From SKVL01 sp051745565 (GTDB taxonomy: Bacteria > Patescibacteriota > Minisyncoccia > Phycocordibacterales > CSBR16-193): 19,331 bases of DNA. The DNA is taken from the NCBI GenBank assembly GCA_051745565.1, contig JBNJEF010000007.1, positions 1 to 19,331 of the forward strand, read 5' to 3'. Position numbers and translations under genes: made by a program. This document shows, in pieces, positions 1 through 7,395 of the stretch. Each line of letters starts with the position of its first letter. The first letter of the stretch is position 1. The notes under the pieces were generated by a model, which had not been told where the DNA came from, did not search any database, and saw only the letters and a list, made by a program, of their open reading frames with translations.

Positions 1-842
1 GCTATCATAAAACCGATATCATCCTCGGTAAGATATCTCTGAGGGATATTCAACTTCCGGCAGAGCTTAACCAGTCCCTTGCGAGGGGACTTCCTCAAAA
101 CCATTATCCCGTAATAAGCGAGTGTTCTGTTCTCCCCAAGCAAGGGTACGGAGTCCGAAACGGTGGCAATACCAACAAGATCTAAAAGCCACTTTTCGTG
201 ACCCTCCGGAATATTAAACCTATGACGAGATAACACTCCCTGTATGACCTTAAAAGCCACACCGGCACCACAAAGGTAAGGGTTCGGATAAGAGCAGTCT
301 TCTCTTTTGGGATCAACCACGGCAACCGCCGAAGGTAAGCCGTTTACTTGCTCATGATGGTCCGTAACAATTACATCAAGACCCAGTTCCGGAGCTGAAG
401 AAAGTGCCTCTCCGTCGGCAATACCGCAATCTACGGTAACAACAAGAGAAGCTCCTTTATCTGACAGCTCGGATAGCGCCTCCTTGCTTACACCAAAACC
501 TTCGTCATGGCGATGAGGGATATAAAACAGGACGTTTTCATAACCGGCTCTGTTAAAAAAGTCCTTAAAGCATACAGTGGCGCATAAACCGTCGGCATCA
601 AAGTCACCAAAAATAGCTATTTTTTCTCCCGATTCCATAGCCTTCAGTATGCGCGAAACAGCCTCTTCCATACCGGCCATCAAAAAGGGGTCGTGAGTAT
701 CCCTCTCATAAGAAACGGAGAGAAAGCGTTCTGCTTCTTCTTCGCCTTCTATGGAACGCATATAGAGGAGACGTCGCTCAAGCTCGGGGTAACTTAAAAG
801 GTAGTTTTTAGGAGGTAAGTCTTTTAGCGGATATTTTTCCAT
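1..842 (-). CDS. recJ: Single-stranded-DNA exonuclease RecJ, N-terminal part (gene runs off the left edge)
   Basis: DHH-superfamily nuclease that degrades single-stranded DNA 5' to 3' in recombination and mismatch repair. The first 280 codons are present and open. Visible motifs: GDFDADG at residues 79-85 (motif I, usually DYDADG), a RHDEGFG segment near 111-117 (family: RFxEGYG), VTVDCGI at 135-141, the name-giving DHH in TDHHE at 160-164, and CGAGVAFK near residue 200. These acidic and histidine residues bind the catalytic Mn/Mg ions. Start is the ATG at 842; upstream is AT-rich with no Shine-Dalgarno motif. The C-terminal DHHA1 and OB parts lie outside the window. It diverges from the HIT gene across 43 bp. 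The only real alternative is another DHH phosphoesterase, but the CGAGVAFK motif favours RecJ. Confidence 0.93.
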   Translation of the reverse strand, partial: MEKYPLKDLPPKNYLLSYPELERRLLYMRSIEGEEEAERFLSVSYERDTHDPFLMAGMEEAVSRILKAMESGEKIAIFGDFDADGLCATVCFKDFFNRAGYENVLFYIPHRHDEGFGVSKEALSELSDKGASLVVTVDCGIADGEALSSAPELGLDVIVTDHHEQVNGLPSAVAVVDPKREDCSYPNPYLCGAGVAFKVIQGVLSRHRFNIPEGHEKWLLDLVGIATVSDSVPLLGENRTLAYYGIMVLRKSPRKGLVKLCRKLNIPQRYLTEDDIGFMI

Positions 843-847
843 AACGA

Positions 848-864
848 ATATGTTAACATATAAG
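848..864. promoter_or_regulatory. Palindromic divergent promoter region between recJ and the HIT gene
   Basis: A perfect 14-bp palindrome, ATATGTTAACATAT, fills 848-861 in the 43-bp gap between two divergent start codons. Each strand reads TGTTAACAT, which resembles an extended -10 (TG-n-TAACAT). A second -10-like TATAAG follows at 859-864 on plus. The predicted recJ start of transcription would be within a few bases of its ATG, giving a nearly leaderless mRNA. It may also be an operator. This is pattern reading only. Confidence 0.4.
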
Positions 865-885
865 AAAAATAGTAATTAAAAAATT

Positions 886-1302
886 ATGCAAAACGAAGAA
901 AAAAAATGTATTTTCTGCTCCATCGCAAGCGGAGAAATACCTTCCACTGATATTTACGAAGATGAAAAAGTCAAAGCTTTTCTAGATATCAATCCGATAA
1001 CATACGGACATACTCTGATAATACCAAAAGAACATTACCCTATGATGACAGATGCACCGGATGATATCGTGGCTCACTCTTACAAGACAGCCAAATACCT
1101 GATGGATAAAATACAGAAGGCCTATGAGGCAGACTTTGTAACTTTAGCCGTCGTCGGTATAGACGTGCCCCATTTTCACATTCATCTTTTCCCCAGAAAG
1201 AAGGGTGACGGGGTAGCCAATTTCTGGCAGGCCACTAAATACAAAGAAGGAGATATGGAAAAAGAGGCGGAAAAAATACGCTCCAGTATTCTCAAAAAAT
1301 AA
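886..1302 (+). CDS. HIT-family protein (histidine-triad nucleotide hydrolase, Hint-like)
   Basis: Histidine-triad proteins hydrolyse nucleoside phosphoramidates or adenylyl-linked substrates through a nucleotidyl-histidine intermediate. The 138-residue length is normal. Visible: CIFC at residues 8-11 (the Cys pair seen in many bacterial HIT proteins), the substrate-pocket stretch with INPITYGHTLIIPKEHY at 35-51, and the triad HFHIHLF at 96-102 (H96, H98, H100) followed by PR, as usual. Start ATG 886 follows an A/T-only leader without Shine-Dalgarno sequence. Its stop lies 8 bp from the convergent pgk stop. The exact substrate cannot be told from sequence. Confidence 0.93.
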   Translation: MQNEEKKCIFCSIASGEIPSTDIYEDEKVKAFLDINPITYGHTLIIPKEHYPMMTDAPDDIVAHSYKTAKYLMDKIQKAYEADFVTLAVVGIDVPHFHIHLFPRKKGDGVANFWQATKYKEGDMEKEAEKIRSSILKK

Positions 1303-1310
1303 CCAAAGTC

Positions 1311-2456
1311 CTAAAAAGAGAGCTCCGGAGAATTTTTGACCGCCTCAATTCCGGGAAGATTCTCATTTACCAGAAATTCCAACATAGCACCCCCTCCGGT
1401 TGATATGAAAGAAAACTCATCTTCCAAACCAAGCCCTTCAATAGAGGCGACGGTGTCACCTCCCCCTATAATGGAATAGGCCTTTGAGTCGGCAATTGAT
1501 CTGGCCAGAGTGAAGGTCTGTTCTTCAAAACCTCCTTCCGTATTTCCCATAGGTCCATTCCAAATAACCAAAGAGGCTTGTTTTATCTTCTCGGATACTT
1601 TCTCTATTGATCGGGGTCCGACATCAACAATACTATCCGTAGAAGAGACATTTTCAGCATCTACGACCCTGCTTTCTCCTTCCTCATTCTTCACAACCAC
1701 ATCTTCAGGCAAAGAAAGATTCTCTTTACCGAAAAGCTCTTTTAGATCAACCCCTTCATCCACCGCCGATAAACCTATTTGCATACCTTTTTGCTTAAAA
1801 AAAGCGTTAGCCAATGCACCCCCGACAAAAACCTCATCCGCCTTCTCTATGAACTTTTTTATCAAAGGAGCCTTAGTTTTGAACTTAAGACCACCAAGAA
1901 CAAAAACAAAGGGTCTCTCCGGAGAAAAGGCAAAAGAGAGCCCTTTTATCTCCCTTTGGAAACGTTTTCCGATAAAAGACGGCAGATAACGAGGCAGACC
2001 TACAACGGAAGCGTGCTCGCGGTGAGATACAGGAAAGGCCTCGTTGACGAAAACGTCCGCCAACGAGGCAAGTCTTCGGGTAAAATCATCATCATTTTCC
2101 TTTTCATAAGGAAGAGATCTCAGATTCTCCAAAATAAGCATCTCTCCATTTTTTAACTCTTTTACGTCATCGTAAACCTCCTCAGGATCACAGCTATCTC
2201 TAAAAGAAACCGGGAAGATATCACTGTAATAATCGGCTACGGGACGCAGACTGGACTCCGAGGCCGGCTCCATGTGGCCCACAGCTATCACACGAGCCCC
2301 TTTCTCCATTAAAAATCTCAATGTCGACACAGCAGTCTTTAGCCTTAGGTCGTTAGCCACTTCGCCATCCTTTAGTGGAACATTGGTATCCAAGCGAACC
2401 AAGAAGGTTTTCCCTTCTATTTTCTTATCTTTTAGATCTGATAGATGTTTATTCAT
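1311..2456 (-). CDS. pgk: Phosphoglycerate kinase (divergent)
   Basis: Cytosolic glycolytic enzyme moving the acyl phosphate of 1,3-bisphosphoglycerate to ADP. At 381 residues it is slightly short for the family (about 390-415). Recognisable blocks: RLDTNVPL near residue 21 (family RVDFNVP), LENLRS, FVNEAFPVSHREHAS, LGGLKFKTKAPLI (family GGAKVxxKxxVI), WNGPMG and the nucleotide-binding IGGGDTVAS, then ISTGGGAMLEFL near the end. Departures: the SHLGRP block reads GHMEPAS, so its Arg is missing, and FSHISTGGGA reads FSFISTGGGA. ATG 2456 lies just past the tpiA stop, 6 bp away, so the two are surely co-transcribed. No Shine-Dalgarno motif. Activity is likely but the altered triose-phosphate site should be noted. 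Confidence 0.92.
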   Translation of the reverse strand: MNKHLSDLKDKKIEGKTFLVRLDTNVPLKDGEVANDLRLKTAVSTLRFLMEKGARVIAVGHMEPASESSLRPVADYYSDIFPVSFRDSCDPEEVYDDVKELKNGEMLILENLRSLPYEKENDDDFTRRLASLADVFVNEAFPVSHREHASVVGLPRYLPSFIGKRFQREIKGLSFAFSPERPFVFVLGGLKFKTKAPLIKKFIEKADEVFVGGALANAFFKQKGMQIGLSAVDEGVDLKELFGKENLSLPEDVVVKNEEGESRVVDAENVSSTDSIVDVGPRSIEKVSEKIKQASLVIWNGPMGNTEGGFEEQTFTLARSIADSKAYSIIGGGDTVASIEGLGLEDEFSFISTGGGAMLEFLVNENLPGIEAVKNSPELSF

Positions 2457-2462
2457 AAATGA

Positions 2463-3230
2463 TCAAATATTATCAACTAATTCTATTATCTCGGAGAAAC
2501 CCTCCTTACTCAGACTTTGCCGACCTATCAAAAGACCATCAGCATTTCCTTCCTTGATTATCTCTTCTGTGTTGGCAGGAGATACAGACCCGCCGTACAG
2601 CACAGGCACGGAAAAACCTTTTTCTTTGCTATACTTACGGGCCAAGAAACGCTTAACAAAGACCACTATTTCATGCAAAAGATGCCCGTTGATGGCCTCT
2701 TCTTCACTTTTTCCTATGGCCCAAATAGGCTCATAAGCTATTAAAACATTATCAAGATCAGGAGAGTCAATCTCAGAAAAAGCAAAAGAAAGCTGGGATT
2801 CAAGAAAACGAAGATAGTCCCCTTCTTTATCCCTCTCCTCTTCCCCTATACAGATCACAGGTTTCATTCCGGCATCCAGTACCGCTTTTATCTTTCTTGA
2901 AATTTCTTCATCGCTCTCTCCGCCGGCCCTCCTCTCAGAGTGACCTAATATAACATACTCAACCTTCATATCAGCAAGCTGTATGGGAGACACCTCACCT
3001 GTATGAGATCCGCGATCTTTAAAAAAACAGTTCTGTGCCCCTAAATGCAAGCTCTTAGGCAGACGTTCCGATGTCGTGTCTGGTAAATATACAAACGGGG
3101 GACAGACAACAATAGTTGACTTTCTCCTCTGAGAAGCTTTTCTGATACCGGAAAAAAGATTTTTGGCCTCCTTACGGTTATCCGGATTCATCTTCCAGTT
3201 ACCTATAATGTGGTAATTTCCATTATTCAT
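2463..3230 (-). CDS. tpiA: Triose-phosphate isomerase
   Basis: Interconverts dihydroxyacetone phosphate and glyceraldehyde 3-phosphate in the cytosol. The 255 residues match the family length. All catalytic parts are visible: NWKMN with Lys13, GHSERR with His97, AYEPIWAIG with the general base Glu167 and the start of the flexible loop, and the phosphate-binding LYGGSVSPAN at 211-220. The last phosphate loop reads IGRQSL where most enzymes have VGGASL. It is followed 6 bp later by pgk. The PilX-like gene ends 30 bp upstream, and that short gap (3231-3260) shows no clear terminator, so read-through from the pilus genes is possible. Start ATG 3230. Confidence 0.95.
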   Translation of the reverse strand: MNNGNYHIIGNWKMNPDNRKEAKNLFSGIRKASQRRKSTIVVCPPFVYLPDTTSERLPKSLHLGAQNCFFKDRGSHTGEVSPIQLADMKVEYVILGHSERRAGGESDEEISRKIKAVLDAGMKPVICIGEEERDKEGDYLRFLESQLSFAFSEIDSPDLDNVLIAYEPIWAIGKSEEEAINGHLLHEIVVFVKRFLARKYSKEKGFSVPVLYGGSVSPANTEEIIKEGNADGLLIGRQSLSKEGFSEIIELVDNI

Positions 3231-3260
3231 ATTCTTTAGTATATCTTATTATATTAATCT

Positions 3261-4601
3261 CTATTTGAACTCTTTCCATTCATAGATATTATAACCCGCC
3301 GAAGGTCCTGTTGAAAAAAATGTATCGGCTAGACCATCTTGATAAACAACAGTTGCCGAGTTCTTAGCCCTTATCCTGTAAGCGGTCAGACCCGTTATGT
3401 TTATATTATTGCTTACTGATATCTCCCCCTTCCTTGCATACATAAAAACATCTCCCGTAGCTTTCTGCCCATCTGTTATAGCCGGCGTTGATTGCCCTTC
3501 AGAAGCCGCTCTGTTCTCCGATACCATAAAAACAAAAGACTTATCACTGCCGGTAGCTCCCTGGAAAGTTGAGCTGTTTCCCAAAGATATAGTACTTCCG
3601 TTTATGCGGTCACTAGGGTCATCGGCTATAAAAACAACACTCTCGTCTCCGAGAGAGTCATCAGCTTTTATGGCTGGAGAGTTTCTAAACTCTATATCCC
3701 CCTCAACCCAAACGTGTCCGCCCACGGTAAGCGTCGGGTTCCCGCTTATTTCAAGGTCACAGGTTATGTGAACCGGACCTAATGTTTCATCACTGTCTAT
3801 AACATAAGTATCACTGCAATTTATAACTCCCCCGTCATCGGCAAATTCCTTCCATCCTTCTATGGTCTCTTTGGATATGGGAAAATCAGCCGGTTCAGGA
3901 GGTGTGGCGTCCGCATACATATCTCCCATAACAGTAGTATTGGATATTTCCATATAGTAAGCATCCTCCTCAACATGCGAGTCCTCTATCCTGTAAGCAC
4001 TCGCGGAGCCGTTAACATTTACACCGCTCATTAAATTCCCATCTCCGGCAACAACGGCCGAGCCGTTTATGTCATTACTACTACCTTCTATAAAGCTGTT
4101 GGAAAAGGCGTTTCCCTCAACCTCGGAGGAATTCTCAAGAATGAGGCCACCGTTTCCCACTTGAACTGCGTAAGCAAAATCAATACCATCACCCAACAAA
4201 AGACCGCTTTTTACTTTTCTGACGTTACCGTCCTCGGCCTTGGCCTTACTTGTTATCTCCAAGGCATCATCATTTTCAACATGCTCCACAGTAACCTCAA
4301 TTCCATCCAAGGAAAGAACTTCCACATTTTCAACATTAAGAAGGTTCATAAAACGATAAGATGCGTCTTCAGCTCCACTCTCCGCCGCATTAAAAGCTCT
4401 CAGAGAACTATACAAAGAAGAAGACCCTTTAAGATGAGAAAGCGCCGGAGCTGAGAGGGCTAATATCATTGAAAGAGAGATAAAAACGAAGAAAATTACC
4501 GCTATTAGCACCGCTTGTCCTTTTTCAAGAGATCTTTTTTCTTTATTTAATCTGTCTTTATTGAAAGACCCTGTTTTATTGCAAAAGATCATGTTATTCA
4601 T
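3261..4601 (-). CDS. PilX-like pilus protein with a long repetitive beta-rich tail
   Basis: A 446-residue exported protein. Residues 1-28 are basic, then a hydrophobic helix follows (KGQAVLIAVIFFVFISLSM, from about 28) and after it AESGAEDASYRF, the conserved block of PilX-type minor pilins. Unlike true pilins there is no Glu at position 5 after the Gly. The remainder is rich in Gly, Asn, Ser, Val and Ile with repeated phrases such as NGSAVV, VNGSA, VEGDIEF, INGSTISLGNSS and ITGLTAYRI, which suggests a beta-solenoid or beta-helix. Such a tail could sit at the pilus tip or cell surface. It overlaps the upstream minor pilin gene by 8 bp (ATGAATAA). An AAGAGG run 5 bases before the ATG may act as Shine-Dalgarno site, although it lies in coding sequence. 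Ligand unknown. Confidence 0.75.
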   Translation of the reverse strand: MNNMIFCNKTGSFNKDRLNKEKRSLEKGQAVLIAVIFFVFISLSMILALSAPALSHLKGSSSLYSSLRAFNAAESGAEDASYRFMNLLNVENVEVLSLDGIEVTVEHVENDDALEITSKAKAEDGNVRKVKSGLLLGDGIDFAYAVQVGNGGLILENSSEVEGNAFSNSFIEGSSNDINGSAVVAGDGNLMSGVNVNGSASAYRIEDSHVEEDAYYMEISNTTVMGDMYADATPPEPADFPISKETIEGWKEFADDGGVINCSDTYVIDSDETLGPVHITCDLEISGNPTLTVGGHVWVEGDIEFRNSPAIKADDSLGDESVVFIADDPSDRINGSTISLGNSSTFQGATGSDKSFVFMVSENRAASEGQSTPAITDGQKATGDVFMYARKGEISVSNNINITGLTAYRIRAKNSATVVYQDGLADTFFSTGPSAGYNIYEWKEFK

Positions 4602-5133
4602 AAGATCCTCTTAATATAGCCGTTGAGTAAAAAGTTTGCTCTATCTTGCCATCATTGTAAGGACACTCAATAGAAAGCTCAACACGAAAAGCACTTCCCT
4701 CACCGGCATCCACTTCAATTACTCTAAACTCTTGGATGTCGGTCTTTTTGTGAGTTAAGCGCTCATCAACCCCACCTTTTTCAACATGGAGATGCCCGTT
4801 TGCGGATACATAAAAAGTAACAGTAACATCACCTGATTCTTCCTCCCTATTAAGAACCAATGCACTCTCGGGATCATCAAAAAGAGAGCCGTTCTTATCT
4901 ACAGAATCACTCAAGCGCACTTCGCGCAAAACCCTATCAAGAGCAACCGAAGCCGATCTCTCAACCGCTCTACCGGCCGCTATCTTCTCCTGCGCTTTTG
5001 CCATTACTGTTAAACTTCCCACCAATATAGCGATAACCATCGTCAAAATACCCATATACACAAGAACTTCCACTAAAGAAAATCCTTTATTCTTTTTTTT
5101 AAACGGTTTATTTTCCATATTAATCAAAGACAT
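4594..5133 (-). CDS. Type IV pilin-like protein, PilW/PilJ-type minor pseudopilin
   Basis: A 179-residue prepilin. The leader ends KKKNKG, cut before FSLVEVLVYMG, with Glu at mature position 5, followed by a hydrophobic helix to about residue 46 (ILTMVIAILVGSLTVM). The mature part begins with ARRVxRE-like text (DRVLREVRLSDSV) and ends in a Val/Glu-rich beta domain, as in PilW-like minor pilins. Start ATG 5133 overlaps the preceding gene by 14 bp. An alternative ATG at 5118, one base after the upstream stop, would remove five residues and give an equally good leader. It is the fifth gene of the pilus cluster. Naming as PilW is by position and general look only. Confidence 0.8.
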   Translation of the reverse strand: MSLINMENKPFKKKNKGFSLVEVLVYMGILTMVIAILVGSLTVMAKAQEKIAAGRAVERSASVALDRVLREVRLSDSVDKNGSLFDDPESALVLNREEESGDVTVTFYVSANGHLHVEKGGVDERLTHKKTDIQEFRVIEVDAGEGSAFRVELSIECPYNDGKIEQTFYSTAILRGSYE

Positions 5134-5620
5134 CCATTATATAGGCCGACATTTCTACCTCACTTTGGCCTATTAAACCATCCCAGTTAACGCTCACATC
5201 AACTCTTCTGACTCCTTCGTCAACGCTTCCCGTCTCCGCGATCTTATCATCTCCGTCACGCTTAACCTCGGAAAAAGTTATCTCGCGAACGAAAGTACCG
5301 TCTATGACCTGTTCCGTGGTGGTAGCCGACCATTCTCCTTCGGAGAAATGAAGATGGTATGTCTCACCTTTTGTTAAACTTTCTATCTCATCACTCCACC
5401 CTCTACCTCTGATGGTTCTCACCGCCTCAATCCCCTCATCAGCCAAAAAAACCGCGGCGGTGTGTTTCGGTCCGGCTGTCGCCACTTGCAGATAAAGCAT
5501 GAAAGCCAAAGACAGAACCCCTATAAAAGAGGCCATTATGGCTACCGCAAAAAGTATCTCCACTATGGTTATCCCTTTATTGGTCTTTTTGCTTTTGACT
5601 ATTTTGGCAGAAACTAACAT
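5120..5620 (-). CDS. Type IV pilin-like protein, PilV-type minor pseudopilin
   Basis: A prepilin of 166 residues from ATG 5620; a TTG two codons earlier (5626) is possible but less likely. The leader has KKTNKG, then the cleavage site and ITIVEILFAVAIM with Glu5, and a helix to about residue 45. The phrase FLADEGIEAVRTIRGRGW is typical of PilV-like proteins, and the rest is a short beta domain (ATTTEQVIDGTFVREITFS, VDVSVNWDG). Nineteen bp separate it from the upstream pseudopilin gene and it overlaps the next one. It probably helps prime or decorate the pilus at the inner membrane. Confidence 0.8.
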   Translation of the reverse strand: MLVSAKIVKSKKTNKGITIVEILFAVAIMASFIGVLSLAFMLYLQVATAGPKHTAAVFLADEGIEAVRTIRGRGWSDEIESLTKGETYHLHFSEGEWSATTTEQVIDGTFVREITFSEVKRDGDDKIAETGSVDEGVRRVDVSVNWDGLIGQSEVEMSAYIMDVFD

Positions 5621-5638
5621 ATACAAATAAAAGATCTT

Positions 5639-6112
5639 CTATTCCACAAAACCGCTAGAGAGTACGCTAATGGTTATATCCCGATCAACACCGGAGAGAT
5701 TAATATCCCCTGACACGCCAGGCTTCCCGAAAAGACCGGAAAAAACGACCTCGTCTCCATCATTAACACCGCCGGCAATTAGATCTGTTGAACTATTAAA
5801 AGTGTAACTTCTCAGCTCTTTTTCTTTTGTGCTCCACGAATCACCTTTAAAAAGAGTGATCTCATCTCCACTAAAATACACCCCGTAAGAGGAATCCTCT
5901 TTTGAACCTTGAGTGTATATCCTTGCCTCCTCAAGACAGGCCTTTACTTCCGCAACATCCCTTTCCAAAGCTCTATAATTCCTTAAACTAAGAAAAACCG
6001 AAAGCAAAAGAGAAGATATCAAGACCAAAATAGCTATTACCACTATTATCTCCACCAATGTAAACCCCCTGTTATCGGTTTTTATTTTTTCCGCAACTTT
6101 GCCTTTTGTCAT
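5639..6112 (-). CDS. Type IV pilin-like protein, GspH/FimT-type pseudopilin
   Basis: Begins MTKGKVAEKIKTDNRG, followed by the prepilin peptidase site and FTLVEIIVVIAILVLISSL with Glu5; this is the most canonical prepilin of the cluster. A TTG at 6124 gives four more residues, but ATG 6112 is preferred. The mature protein is about 140 residues with ARIYTQGSKEDSSYGVYFSGDEITLF, the pattern of GspH/FimT minor pseudopilins, rather than a major pilin. It lies 28 bp after pilC. No obvious Shine-Dalgarno motif, only a GGA 8 bases from the ATG. A separate major pilin gene is not seen in the window. Confidence 0.82.
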   Translation of the reverse strand: MTKGKVAEKIKTDNRGFTLVEIIVVIAILVLISSLLLSVFLSLRNYRALERDVAEVKACLEEARIYTQGSKEDSSYGVYFSGDEITLFKGDSWSTKEKELRSYTFNSSTDLIAGGVNDGDEVVFSGLFGKPGVSGDINLSGVDRDITISVLSSGFVE

Positions 6113-6140
6113 ATTTTTATCCAAAATATCTCAACTTCCC

Positions 6141-7373
6141 CTATATCTGTTGCATAAGAGAGTACATCGGCATAAGCATTGAGACGGCAAAAAAACCTAC
6201 CACTATTCCGATAAAGACCATCAATACCGGCTCTATTATAGTGGAAATATTTTTGGTACGTTGGTCAACTTCCTCTTCAAAGAAAACAGCCACACCCTTA
6301 AGCATCTCGCTTATTTTACCCGTTTCTTCACCCACACTCATCATTTCTCCCACAAACACGGGGAAAAGATGTTGATTTTCAATAAAAACGTTTGATATCT
6401 GTTCCCCTTTTTGGATCCTGTCTCTCGCCATCCTAATTATCGGTTTATAATAAGAGTTCTGGATAACATCCTCGGTTATGGAAAGCGCCGGGACAACATC
6501 AACGCCGGCGGAAAGAAGAGAGGAAAGAGTTCTTGAGGTACGAGCCGCGTTAATCTCTTTTACAATGGTTTTGATGAAAGGAATTCTTATTGTAACAATA
6601 TCAATGAAGCGATGCCCCGCAGAAGTTCTGAAAAACAGGAAAGATGAGATTATAAACACAACAAAACCCAAGGATACCAATACGGCATGGTTTACCAACA
6701 TATCACTTGCCCATATTATCATTTTGGTCTGTATCGGAAGTTCGGCGTCCATATCCTCAAAAACACCCACCAGCGTAGGAACAATGTAAGTTAACATCAT
6801 CACCCCTATACCCAACATCACAAATAAAATAACTATGGGGTAAGTCATTGCTCCGCGAATTCTTCTTTTGAGTGAATAGCTTTTCTCCATCTGAGTGGCA
6901 ATGGTATCCAGGCTCTCTTCCATATTTCCCCCTTCTTCACCGGCACGGATCATGGCAATGAACATTTTAGAGAAACTTTTAGGGAAACCTTCAAGAGCGG
7001 AGCTTAAAGTTGCACCCTCTTTTATCTTCTCCTGAACGGAGGCAAGTATATTTTTTAGATTCTTGTTCTTGGTCTGTCTTTCCAGAACGGAAAGAGCCCT
7101 GGACATAGGAAGACCCGCGCTCAACATAGAGCTTAAATGCCTTGCGAAGTTTATCTTCTCTATCTCTTTAACGGAAGAGAATATCTTTATATCTTTTGAT
7201 TTAAGCCGATCTAAAAGACCGCCTCCTTTTCCTTTGCCGGAAGAAGATACGGATACCAAAGAATCTCCTCTTTTGTGGATCTCTTTGTATAGCTGAAGTT
7301 TGTCCTCCGCTTCCAAAGTCTCCGTATACTCTTCTCCCGACTGTTTTTTTGCTTTAAAGGTATAAGATGGCAT
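6141..7373 (-). CDS. pilC: Type IV pilus inner-membrane platform protein PilC (GspF family)
   Basis: Membrane platform that couples the PilB motor to pilin insertion. It has 410 residues, the usual length. After a short N-terminal beta segment (YTFKAKKQSGEE) come two GspF repeats: the first with FARHLSSMLSAGLPMSRAL (about 78-96) and AGEEGGNMEESL, the second with RTLSSLLSAGVDVVPAL and VGEETGKISEML. Hydrophobic segments lie near residues 175-205, 225-250 and 380-405, giving the normal three-helix topology. Start ATG 7373 is 22 bp past the pilB stop. PilC from CPR bacteria usually sits next to pilB as here. Confidence 0.93.
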   Translation of the reverse strand: MPSYTFKAKKQSGEEYTETLEAEDKLQLYKEIHKRGDSLVSVSSSGKGKGGGLLDRLKSKDIKIFSSVKEIEKINFARHLSSMLSAGLPMSRALSVLERQTKNKNLKNILASVQEKIKEGATLSSALEGFPKSFSKMFIAMIRAGEEGGNMEESLDTIATQMEKSYSLKRRIRGAMTYPIVILFVMLGIGVMMLTYIVPTLVGVFEDMDAELPIQTKMIIWASDMLVNHAVLVSLGFVVFIISSFLFFRTSAGHRFIDIVTIRIPFIKTIVKEINAARTSRTLSSLLSAGVDVVPALSITEDVIQNSYYKPIIRMARDRIQKGEQISNVFIENQHLFPVFVGEMMSVGEETGKISEMLKGVAVFFEEEVDQRTKNISTIIEPVLMVFIGIVVGFFAVSMLMPMYSLMQQI

Positions 7374-7395
7374 TTTAAAAAACTACTCCAAAGAA

